Source: CAWIHA01 sp963835855 (lineage in GTDB: Bacteria > Acidobacteriota > Terriglobia > Bryobacterales > Bryobacteraceae). From it: a stretch of DNA of 64,000 nucleotides. Below, piece after piece: positions 44,328 to 52,122 of this stretch; the stretch's first letter is position 1; every line of letters begins with the position of its first letter. A model generated the notes under the pieces. It saw nothing but the letters and a program-made list of their open reading frames with translations, searched no databases and was not told the origin of the DNA. The stretch is from the NCBI GenBank assembly GCA_963835855.1, contig CAWIHA010000032.1, positions 1 to 64,000 on the forward strand. The letters run 5' to 3'. The position numbers were made by a program, and so were the translations under genes.

Positions 44328-44735
44328 TCACTGCGAAATCACGGTCTTAGACGTGCTCCCAACAGTGAGGGATTTATGCAGTACGAAGTTGAGCATCGGG
44401 CTGTAAGAATAGGTGACGTTAACGGTTACGGTGCTGCCTGGATTATTGTTGGGATTCCAGGTTGTAGTCACGGTTAATTTTGACGAATCCAGCGCTATAG
44501 CCTGGGCTTTGACGTAGTTCTGGACATCGCTTGCCTGCGCCGGGTGCACGCTGGTCTGCCCTCGAACGCTGGCGTAGCGTGTGCCCTCCCGCGCGGCATA
44601 AGCAACGAAGTTGAAGGCGTAACCAAGCTGTCCGAATTCCATGGCGCCAAACAAGACGAACAGCAGGACGTTAAATGCCAACGCCGATTCCACCAGCGTG
44701 GCGCCCTTTCGAGAAGCCCTCTGCCCGCTATCCAT
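44328..44735 (-). CDS. TadE-like pilus/secretion protein
   Basis: A short cytoplasmic start (RASRKGATLVESALAF) leads into one hydrophobic helix (NVLLFVLFGAMEFGQLGYAF) and a YAAREGTRYASVRG segment. This is the classic TadE pattern with Glu5-like processing geometry. TadE proteins are minor pseudopilins of the Flp/Tad system. It is the last of three same-strand genes; no TadA ATPase or Flp pilin gene is in the window. Confidence 0.85.
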   Translation of the reverse strand: MDSGQRASRKGATLVESALAFNVLLFVLFGAMEFGQLGYAFNFVAYAAREGTRYASVRGQTSVHPAQASDVQNYVKAQAIALDSSKLTVTTTWNPNNNPGSTVTVNVTYSYSPMLNFVLHKSLTVGSTSKTVISQ

Positions 44736-44747
44736 GCCGTTTGCTCC

Positions 44748-45182
44748 TCACCGTGCGCGCATCACTGCCGTGCGAGTGACAGTGGTGGACGAGGGGATGA
44801 AAGGAGTATTCACCAGCGTCTGAAAAACAGCCCGCGCCGTAACCTGAACGTAGACCAGCGGGTAGCCCGAGACTCCGCAGCTTCCCGAGCACGCCACGCT
44901 CGATCCGCTCTCGCATTGGCAAAACTGAGTGGCGGTTGCCGTCATCCCGGTGATATTCACGTCGTTCAAGGCCGCGGTTTGCATGCCGGTGATGTCCGAC
45001 GAATTGCCGAGGCTGAATGCGCCGTACCGGACGCCTGCGCTCGCGGCGTTGGTCACTTCGATACCTGTGTAGAACAGGCGAGAGAAATCCGCCGTTCCCA
45101 AGGCAATCAGAAATAGAAGCGGGAAAATCAGCGCGGCTTCGACGAACGCGCTGCCCCGTCCGCCCTGCCGCTGGTTTCGCAT
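44748..45182 (-). CDS. TadE-like pilus/secretion protein
   Basis: The N-terminus GRGSAFVEAALIFPLLFLIALG, in part SAFVEAALIFPLLFLIALG, is a TadE membrane helix, and NAASAGVRYGAFSLG follows it. The extracellular part has a Cys cluster (FCQCESGSSVACSGSCG) that could form disulfides. It lies 3 bp after the TadG-like gene and 12 bp before the second TadE-like gene, so the three form one operon. Confidence 0.85.
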   Translation of the reverse strand: MRNQRQGGRGSAFVEAALIFPLLFLIALGTADFSRLFYTGIEVTNAASAGVRYGAFSLGNSSDITGMQTAALNDVNITGMTATATQFCQCESGSSVACSGSCGVSGYPLVYVQVTARAVFQTLVNTPFIPSSTTVTRTAVMRAR

Positions 45183-45185
45183 GGT

Positions 45186-46427
45186 TCATTCCGCCAGTGC
45201 GACAGCGTCCTTCACCGGAGATACGCCTCCAGGAAGGCTGGAATAGTTGGCATTCACGGTTGCAGAGCCGTAAAAGGTGAGGGTGTCCGCGACCAGAATG
45301 GTATAAGCGCCGTTGCTGGAGCCCGAATAGGTAAGCGCGGAGGTCGGGAAGTAAATCGCACCTACGAGGGTGGCATTGGAGGCGCCTGTGATGCTGCTTG
45401 CGGGCGGGCTAGCGATCGACCTGTCCTGAAAGAAGAGCATGCCTGCCAAGGGGCCGCTCGTGGGCGCGGATAGGTTCATGTTACTAGAGCCGGTCAGAGA
45501 AATGGCTCCATAGGTATAGCCGCCGCCTTGAGTGTTGTAGAACGTGACGCCAGTCCCGGTCAGGTTGATCGCGCCAATCGTCGAAAATCCGCCACCTTCG
45601 AGGATGTACGTTCCGGGATTGAAAGTGATGTTGCCAGCGCCGTTGGCTTTGATCCCGTTGCAATACACCCCGGGGCTTAGAGTTGCGTTAAAGGCGCCAA
45701 GTAGAGCATAGTTCGTGTAGTTGCAGGCGCCATAAGCCGGGGCTGGTACGTAGGCCAGGGGATCGCCTTCCGCAAGCGCGCCCGTCTCGGGAGCGGGACT
45801 CATGTTGATGGCGCCGTTCTCAACATAGTTGCCTGCTACGTCGGTCTGGCCAGACCAGTTGATCGCTCCGTTCAGATACATGGCTTGGGAGTTGCTGGAG
45901 TCGACCATGGTCCCACAGCTCATGTTGATATTGAAAGCTCCGTTCAGATACAGCGCATTTTTGCTGGAAGGATCCAGCAGGAACATGCAGTTGCCGTCGT
46001 TCCCGAGCCGGGCTACCGATCGAGCTTGGATCGCCGCCACATTGGCGCCGAGCACGCGGAGAAAAAACAGTGGCGTGTTTTGAACGACGATGGCTTCCAC
46101 CGCGGTGTTGTCTCCCGCATAGGAGCCGCTAGCCGGCGGGTGGTTCACGGTCACCGTGACACCGTTAACGCCGTCGGTGGCGCCGTTCAGGGCTGAGTCG
46201 TTCTTGGCAGCCGATGTGATGTTGCCTGGGGATCCTCTGAGCAGTTCCTGCGCGCCAGCCGCCGCTGCGCTATCGGCTGCGATTTGCAAGTGACGCCTGG
46301 TCCACTCGACGTAGCCTACGTCGAAAGCCAGGCCCAGGAAAGCCATGAGACTGACGGCCATCAGCGCGCCCGTCATGACGATAAAGCCGGACCTGCGGTT
46401 CGGCGGAAGATTGGCACTTCCTTGCAC
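45186..46427 (-). CDS. TadG-like protein with GAIN-type repeats
   Basis: The N-terminal FIVMTGALMAVSLMAFLGLAF membrane helix, quoted as MTGALMAVSLMAFLGLAF, and QIAADSAAAAGAQELL match TadG/pilus-assembly Flp proteins. Instead of a von Willebrand domain, residues 160-380 hold spaced GA-[IF]-N units (LNGAFNINMS, LNGAINWSGQ, ENGAINMSP, LLGAFNATLS, TIGAINLTG, YGAISLTG, GASNATLVGAIYF). These probably form a beta-solenoid. It is the first gene of the Tad-like operon. Confidence 0.8.
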   Translation of the reverse strand: MQGSANLPPNRRSGFIVMTGALMAVSLMAFLGLAFDVGYVEWTRRHLQIAADSAAAAGAQELLRGSPGNITSAAKNDSALNGATDGVNGVTVTVNHPPASGSYAGDNTAVEAIVVQNTPLFFLRVLGANVAAIQARSVARLGNDGNCMFLLDPSSKNALYLNGAFNINMSCGTMVDSSNSQAMYLNGAINWSGQTDVAGNYVENGAINMSPAPETGALAEGDPLAYVPAPAYGACNYTNYALLGAFNATLSPGVYCNGIKANGAGNITFNPGTYILEGGGFSTIGAINLTGTGVTFYNTQGGGYTYGAISLTGSSNMNLSAPTSGPLAGMLFFQDRSIASPPASSITGASNATLVGAIYFPTSALTYSGSSNGAYTILVADTLTFYGSATVNANYSSLPGGVSPVKDAVALAE

Positions 46428-46639
46428 GAGGATGCCCTATTCTCCGATCTTTGCAGCTTTACAATAGCTGCTGCTTGTTTAGAACGCGATCAGGGTAAAC
46501 GCTTAGTGGCGCCGGGGAGCTTCACCCAGACCCAGGCGGGAGCCCAGGTGCAGAGGGGACCTCCGCGAGTCTTCAACGGCTTTGAACCCGCGTGGTTGGA
46601 GATCCCCAAGACTTCGGAGTGTTCAAAACGGTGATCCGC

Positions 46640-47737
46640 CTAATTCTGACGAAGAGGTTGCATCGGTATGGGAATGCTGTATGTCTTGGCGCCCACGCCC
46701 ATCCCGCCTTGGCAAGTGTTGGGCGGCGTCGTGCAGATCGTCTTCGTGCCTTGGCACTCGGCAGCCCAAAACATGTAGCCGAGCATGCCGGCGGTTGTGC
46801 CGGCGCCATTCGGCGCCACGGTTTCCACATAGGTTCCGGTACTATCCTGGAGCGAAGTGGCGAAGTTCACGCACTCGGGCGCAGGGCTCCTTCCCGTGAC
46901 CAGAAAAAGGCTTCCGGTGAATTTCGCCGGCGCCAATGGCGGAATCGGAGGTGAATACCGCGGCTCCCCGTTAATGTGCTCCTGCCAATTGCTCTCCGCA
47001 GTGGAAGCGGAAGGCTGTTTACTGGGCACCATGGCGTTGGCATAATCGAGCACGGGGTTGGTAGTAGTGAGCCAGTTGGCCGTAGCGTACTGCGTCAAAC
47101 CTGTCAGCCAACGGTCCCCGGCGGCGAGGTCGATGGTCAAACGGGCGGCAGGGTTCGCGCCCGTCGGGTCGTATTGCGTGCCAGTCCCATCGGCGGGATA
47201 GACATACGACCGATACGCGTTGATGAACGCCTGCAAGCCAGTGAGATTCGGGCTGCCGCTGTTCTCATAGTCGATTTCAATTCCCACCCCCAAGCGGTGG
47301 GCGGTGTATGCCGCGTTGATTCCAAGCTGGGTCGGGTTGGTTGAAAGAGCGGTGTCCCAGTAGCTGACATAGGTGATGCCGCCGATGGAAAGAATGACCC
47401 GAATGTTCTTGCTCTTGAAGTAATTCACGATGTCCTGGGTCATGCCGATGGGGATGCCCTGCGAAGTCGTGGAATCGTTCGTCATATTCATTAACTTCAC
47501 CGGCTGGACGAAGCTCAGGATTACAAGGTTCACCGAGGGCAGGCCCGATCCATCGCCCCGATCGATAATCCAGTGGTTCGCAGTGTCGAAATTTGTCATG
47601 TTCCGCACGGTGCCCCACGTACAGTAGTCATTGCTACAGTGCCACGCACCGTAAACCGAGATGGGAGTCCCGGCTGCCAAGAGGCCAGTCACGGAAACTG
47701 CACCGAGGATTGCCAGCAATAGCAACTTGCTTCTCAT
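46640..47737 (-). CDS. Secreted GH18-like protein with altered catalytic motif
   Basis: ATG 47737 has AAAGGAG 7 nt upstream; the frame starting at 47764 adds nine residues. A signal peptide (LLLLAILGAVSVTGLLAAG) is followed by a GH18 TIM barrel: LVILSFVQPV, IRVILSIGGITY and LGVGIEIDYENS. The canonical DGIDIDWE reads VGIEIDYE, so the final Asp and catalytic Glu remain while the first two Asp are lost. It might bind or slowly cleave chitin-like polymers. Confidence 0.75.
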   Translation of the reverse strand: MRSKLLLLAILGAVSVTGLLAAGTPISVYGAWHCSNDYCTWGTVRNMTNFDTANHWIIDRGDGSGLPSVNLVILSFVQPVKLMNMTNDSTTSQGIPIGMTQDIVNYFKSKNIRVILSIGGITYVSYWDTALSTNPTQLGINAAYTAHRLGVGIEIDYENSGSPNLTGLQAFINAYRSYVYPADGTGTQYDPTGANPAARLTIDLAAGDRWLTGLTQYATANWLTTTNPVLDYANAMVPSKQPSASTAESNWQEHINGEPRYSPPIPPLAPAKFTGSLFLVTGRSPAPECVNFATSLQDSTGTYVETVAPNGAGTTAGMLGYMFWAAECQGTKTICTTPPNTCQGGMGVGAKTYSIPIPMQPLRQN

Positions 47738-47909
47738 ATTTCTCCTTTTGGTTGCCTTGTTCACAGGTGGCTTTTAGAATGCCATCGTGCTCGTGCGAGC
47801 GACGCTCTGTCGGGCTCGCCGCGACTCCGAGCGTCCCTTCGCAGCGCCTCCACCAGGAAGTGTACAGCAGACAGCCGGCGGCGGGAAGAGTTTCGGCCTA
47901 CTTAATCGA

Positions 47910-48473
47910 TTAACCCCCGCCTTGGGCAGTACCGTGAGTACTGGCTGGCGGCGGCTGGCCGGACCGGCCGAACAGCGCTCCTCTGAGCCGCCAACCCGCA
48001 TAAAGCGCGATCGCGCAGAAACATAACAGGCTCGTTGCGATCACCGCTGCCCGGCGCCCGGGCGACAGGAGCCGCGGCTCGGCGGTCGTGCCGGGAAAGA
48101 GCAGCGTTATCGCAACCCGCACGCCGGCGGGTCTGCGGCCTTCGAGGCGATTGTCAACGACTACGCTGTAATCGCCCGTGCCGAGCCAACCCGTGCGAAA
48201 CGCTCCCGATCGCTCGTATCCGGTCGCAAACAGCACCCGGTGCGAAAGGCCGGCGCAAAATCGCTCGACATCGTCGCGCGGCATCACCGCGAGGCGCACG
48301 CCCGCACTTCCCTCGACAACCGCGAACCGGCACTCGATCACTGCTGGACGCTGCTGGAGCGAAATGTCGAATGCACGCCATCCCTTCGCCGGCGCCTGAA
48401 CCGTTTCGTCCAGTGCAACGACCCGTTGCGGCGTTGCCGCCAGCAGGAGAGCAAGTTCCAGAATCATCGCCAC
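47910..48473 (-). CDS. Hypothetical exported membrane-anchored protein (187 aa)
   Basis: It has a signal-like start (ILELALLLAATPQRVVA), a beta-rich middle, and a C-terminal transmembrane helix (AAVIATSLLCFCAIALYAGW) followed by a basic, Pro/Gly-rich tail. No domain is recognised. The following gap to 48639 is short. Confidence 0.55.
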   Translation of the reverse strand: MAMILELALLLAATPQRVVALDETVQAPAKGWRAFDISLQQRPAVIECRFAVVEGSAGVRLAVMPRDDVERFCAGLSHRVLFATGYERSGAFRTGWLGTGDYSVVVDNRLEGRRPAGVRVAITLLFPGTTAEPRLLSPGRRAAVIATSLLCFCAIALYAGWRLRGALFGRSGQPPPASTHGTAQGGG

Positions 48474-48639
48474 ACACGATCCGAGGCGGCCCGAGTTGCC
48501 TCAGGCTTGAGATCTGCTGCCTGCGGGCACAAGCTAACGGCCATAGACGTTAGAATGAACGGCATGGAACAGAGTATGCCACATCCGCGCAACGGCATCG
48601 GCCTTTGGGCGCTCGCGGGATGGAAAACCGCGGTGAGTC

Positions 48640-49494
48640 ATGTTGCAGGCATCCTTCTTGCTTGCGATTCTATTCGTTACCCCGGGTGTTTGGAAAATCA
48701 CGAACCCGTTCGGCTGGGCCGCCAGGGTGATCGAGTTGCGCGTGCCTGGAAGCCTTGCCCTCATGGGCGCTTGCGTGCTCGGCGTGCTCGAAACCTACGG
48801 CGGCGTGCTTATTTTCGTGCCGCGTTTTCGCCGCTGGGGGGCGTGGCTGGTTGCGGCGCTGCTGTTGTTTTTTATGGTCTACATCGGCATTTACTACAAC
48901 GTGCTGCGCGGCGCGGACTGTAATTGCTTTCCGTGGATCAAGCGCGTGGTGGGGCCGGCATTTTTCGTGAGCGACCTCGTGATGCTGGCGCTCGCGGTGA
49001 TTGCGGGCTGGTGGGCACGGCCCGCGGCGAGCCGCCGCGGCGCGGTGCTGGTGCTGCTGGCCGTAGCGGTCTTTGCGGCGGTTTCCTATGGCGTGAACGC
49101 GCGCATCGAGGCCTCGATCGTGGCGCCGGCGTCGATTCACGTGGAGGGCAAGCCGTTCGCGCTCCGGCACGGGCAGGTGCTGCTGTTCTTCTTCGATCCG
49201 GAGTGCACGCACTGTGAAGAGGCCGCGCGAGCGATGTCGAAACTGCGTTGGACGAGTGGCGTGGCGATCATTGCCATTCCAACCGAGTCGCCGCAGTTTG
49301 CGCGCGAGTTTCTGCAATCGACCGGCCTCCGCGGCTCGATTTCAAGCGATGCCGCCCTGTTGCGCAAGACGTTTTCGTTTGTCTCGACTCCTTACGCCGT
49401 GGCGCTCGAAAACGGGCGTAATAAGGCGTCGCTTTCACGCTTCGATGAGCGGGAACCCGAACAGACGCTGCGGCGCCTCCACTTCATTCACTAG
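48640..49494 (+). CDS. MauE/DoxX-like membrane domain fused to thioredoxin-like domain
   Basis: Residues 1-140 form four transmembrane helices with YNVLRGADCNCFPWIKRVVG, a MauE-type loop with paired Cys. Residues 165-284 are a thioredoxin-like fold with VLLFFFDPECTHCEEAARAM (CxxC-like Cys-Thr-His-Cys) and STPYAVALENG (cis-Pro region). Such fusions probably pass electrons from the membrane to the periplasm for disulfide handling. The start is ATG 48640. It is divergent from the exported protein at 47910. Confidence 0.8.
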   Translation: MLQASFLLAILFVTPGVWKITNPFGWAARVIELRVPGSLALMGACVLGVLETYGGVLIFVPRFRRWGAWLVAALLLFFMVYIGIYYNVLRGADCNCFPWIKRVVGPAFFVSDLVMLALAVIAGWWARPAASRRGAVLVLLAVAVFAAVSYGVNARIEASIVAPASIHVEGKPFALRHGQVLLFFFDPECTHCEEAARAMSKLRWTSGVAIIAIPTESPQFAREFLQSTGLRGSISSDAALLRKTFSFVSTPYAVALENGRNKASLSRFDEREPEQTLRRLHFIH

Positions 49495-49614
49495 CGGCCC
49501 GTAGCGAAAGCGTTTGTCAGACGTGTGCCGGCGTGCAGGGTTCAGTGCTATCCGCAGGTTGCGCCGAACCACGGCCGCGGGGGGGCTGGTCTGGCGATTT
49601 CATCCGTGGGCCAT

Positions 49615-50616
49615 TTAGCGGCGCTGGAGGGTCGGACGGTCCTCATCGTCCCCGCTACCCGTCTTGTCCTTGCCTGAGCCGCTCTCGTCCGGGACGGTCG
49701 TGCCGACGCCTGGTTTCTTCCGCAGCCGGGGCTTATTGAGGTCCTTGTCGCTGATCTTGTGGCGGTTCTCCATCGCGATCAGCCGCGTCTTCACGTTGTC
49801 GAACTCCGACGTTGTCACCACGTATTCGGGTTTCGCCTTGAGCAGATTCTGAATGTTCGCCTGGGCTACTTTGATCCGGTCCTCGGTCATCGGGTGCGTC
49901 GAGAAGACCTTCGCCATGGTGCCCGGCTTGCGCTTCTCGAGCGTCTGAATCTTCTCGAAGAAGTCCACGAAGGCCGTTGGGTCGTAGCCGGTCTTATACA
50001 TATATTCGAGGCCGAGCAGATCCGCTTCGGATTCCATGGCGCGCGAGAACTTCAGGAAGCCGACCGGGATCAGGACGCTCGCCGCCTCCCGGACGCCGTA
50101 GCCGGTCCAGCCGCCCATGAAGATCAGAGGAATGGTGGCGAGATTGACGATTTCGCCTTTGGTGGCCTGGCGCGTGCCGTGGCGGGCTGCAACGTGTCCG
50201 ATCTCGTGCGCCATCACGCCGGCGAGCTCGGCTTCCGTGTCGGCCTTCATGATCAGGCCGGAGTTGACAAAAAAGAACCCCCCGGGCAGCGCAAAGGCGT
50301 TGACCGTGTCGTCATCGATCACCTTGATCGTGAACGGCACCTTGGCGTCTGAATTTCGCACCAGATTCTGGCCGACGCGGTTGACGTACTCGCAGATGAT
50401 GGGATCGTCGATCATCTTAGCCTGCTTCTCGACGTCCTGCGCGAGTTGCTTGCCGATGGCGATCTCTTTCTCGAGCGAGTAAAAGTTAACGCCCTTCCCG
50501 ACATCTCGATTGCCGATCTCATCGGGATTCTTCTCTTTGTTATCCGCCCAACCCGCCGGAGTGAGTAGAGCGAGAGCCGTCACCAGCGACAGCCCGAAGG
50601 ATGCGAAACGCGTCAT
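49615..50616 (-). CDS. M48-family metalloprotease
   Basis: A signal peptide (ASFGLSLVTALALLTPAGWA) is followed by the peptidase: NAFALPGGFFFVNSGLI, VMAHEIGHVAARHGTRQ (HEIGH zinc site) and ESEADLLGLEYMYKTG (third ligand Glu). FSTHPMTEDRI is the usual C-terminal motif. These features match BepA/LoiP-type periplasmic proteases involved in outer-membrane protein quality control. The C-terminal 40 residues are charged and disordered. No TPR domain is attached. Confidence 0.93.
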   Translation of the reverse strand: MTRFASFGLSLVTALALLTPAGWADNKEKNPDEIGNRDVGKGVNFYSLEKEIAIGKQLAQDVEKQAKMIDDPIICEYVNRVGQNLVRNSDAKVPFTIKVIDDDTVNAFALPGGFFFVNSGLIMKADTEAELAGVMAHEIGHVAARHGTRQATKGEIVNLATIPLIFMGGWTGYGVREAASVLIPVGFLKFSRAMESEADLLGLEYMYKTGYDPTAFVDFFEKIQTLEKRKPGTMAKVFSTHPMTEDRIKVAQANIQNLLKAKPEYVVTTSEFDNVKTRLIAMENRHKISDKDLNKPRLRKKPGVGTTVPDESGSGKDKTGSGDDEDRPTLQRR

Positions 50617-50724
50617 TGCCTACCTCCTGCCCAGGGACTTGTTTTCATTATACCGCTCCCGCTGAATCGGGACCCGGTTTGCCACTCCGGAGTAGCCCCA
50701 TCTCTTTAACGTATAGTGAGAGAA

Positions 50725-51891
50725 ATGGTTTCCGAAGGTGACCGGAAAAATCCCTTGTCCGGCGGGCGGGTGGCCAAGGCGCCCCTTTGGGAGGCCTACC
50801 GCGATCAGTTTCCGGTCACACGGGAACTGATCTATCTGAACCATGCGGCGGTTGCACCCCTATTGAAGGCCTCGGCCGACGCCATGAAGCATTTGGCCGA
50901 TGACGCCTGCCGCTTCGGCTCCCGGCATTATCGGGAGTGGCTGGAGACCTACGAAGGGCTGCGGATCGCGGCGGCGCGCCTCATCGGGGCGCACAGGGAT
51001 GAAATCGCACTGGTCAAGAACACTTCGGAAGGGATTGCCACTGTAGCGCTCGGGCTGGACTGGCGTGCGGGGGACAAAATTGTGGGCTTCCGTGAGGAGT
51101 TCCCGGCCAATTTCTTCCCTTGGAAACGCTTGGAGGGAAAAGGCATACGAGTCGAGTGGCTCTCAATCACCGATCCGCTGGACCGCATTGACGAGGTCTG
51201 CCGCGGTGCGAGGCTGCTCGCAATCAGCTTTGTGCAGTACCTGAGCGGATACCGCGCGGACCTTCCGGCGATCGGGGAAGTTTGCCGCCGCCGCGGGTGC
51301 CTGTTCTTGGTTGATGCTATCCAGGGCCTGGGCGCGTTCCCCCTCGATGTCCGCAAGGCCCACATCCACGCTCTCGCCGCCGACGGCCACAAATGGCTGC
51401 TCGGGCCCGAGGGCTGCGGCATCCTCTACGTCCGGAAAGAGGTGCAGGATTCGATTGAGCCCGTCGAATTCGGGTGGACGAACGTTGCGCATTACAACGA
51501 TTACGCCAACCGTGATATGGCTTTGCGGCCCGATGCCGGCCGCTACGAGTGCGGCACCTTGAACACAATCGGCTGTCACGGCCTCCGCGCTTCGATTGAG
51601 TTCCTGCTCTCGATCGGCGTTGAGCAAATCGCGGCGCACGTTCAGGCGCTGGGCGATCAGATCGCGGCGGGTGCGGCGGCAAGGGGCTACGAGGCGCTGG
51701 GCGGGCGTACTCCCGCGACCGGTTCAGGGATTGTAAGCCTCCGGAAGCCGGGCGTGGATGCGCGGTGGTTAGTGAGCCGTCTTCGGGAGCAGCATATCAT
51801 CGCAGCGGCGCGCGCAGATTGGGTGCGTGCCTCGCCGCATTTCTATATCAGCCCGAACGATGTTGAGCGCTTCCTCGAAGCGCTGCCATAG
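50725..51891 (+). CDS. Class V aminotransferase-fold PLP enzyme
   Basis: I use ATG 50725; an in-frame GTG at 50716 is close upstream. Features are LIYLNHAAVAPLLKASADAM, SEGIATVALGLDW, VDAIQGLGAFPLDV (PLP-binding Asp and Gln), AADGHKWLLGPEGCGILYV (Schiff-base Lys) and ECGTLNTIGCHGLRASIEFL. The family includes cysteine desulfurases and isopenicillin-N-epimerase-like proteins; no active-site Cys loop for desulfurase is obvious, so the reaction is open. It is a single gene. Confidence 0.9.
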   Translation: MVSEGDRKNPLSGGRVAKAPLWEAYRDQFPVTRELIYLNHAAVAPLLKASADAMKHLADDACRFGSRHYREWLETYEGLRIAAARLIGAHRDEIALVKNTSEGIATVALGLDWRAGDKIVGFREEFPANFFPWKRLEGKGIRVEWLSITDPLDRIDEVCRGARLLAISFVQYLSGYRADLPAIGEVCRRRGCLFLVDAIQGLGAFPLDVRKAHIHALAADGHKWLLGPEGCGILYVRKEVQDSIEPVEFGWTNVAHYNDYANRDMALRPDAGRYECGTLNTIGCHGLRASIEFLLSIGVEQIAAHVQALGDQIAAGAAARGYEALGGRTPATGSGIVSLRKPGVDARWLVSRLREQHIIAAARADWVRASPHFYISPNDVERFLEALP

Positions 51892-52009
51892 CTGCTTTCG
51901 GGTGCCCTGGTTGGCATCGTTCTCTGCGCAGCGACCGTCAAGCACTAAGGGCACCGGCGGTACTGGTACTAAAAGGATGTAAGTTTATACATCTAAGCCA
52001 CCGCTAAAG

Positions 52010-52122
52010 TGGTATGATAACGTAGATTTCTGGGTGAAATCCCAGTAAATCTGGGGGTCGTCCCAATGTGGAGCTTACGGTGCGAGCGTTCGAAGTAGGC
52101 TCGCACGGATTGGGCGATCCTC
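52010..52122 (+). promoter_or_regulatory. Structured leader ahead of the first hybrid kinase
   Basis: The gap 51892-52122 contains two hairpins: CTGGG-TGAAAT-CCCAG at about 52030-52045, and an 8-bp stem GTGCGAGC / GCTCGCAC (52080-52106, 11-nt loop) just before the TTG start. No T-run follows. It does not match any riboswitch class I know, so it may be an attenuator or a simple mRNA leader. Confidence 0.3.

Noticed and set aside
51892..52122. Known riboswitch upstream of the hybrid kinase
   Set aside because: The hairpins do not match cyclic-di-GMP, cobalamin, fluoride, guanidine or SAM consensus that I know.
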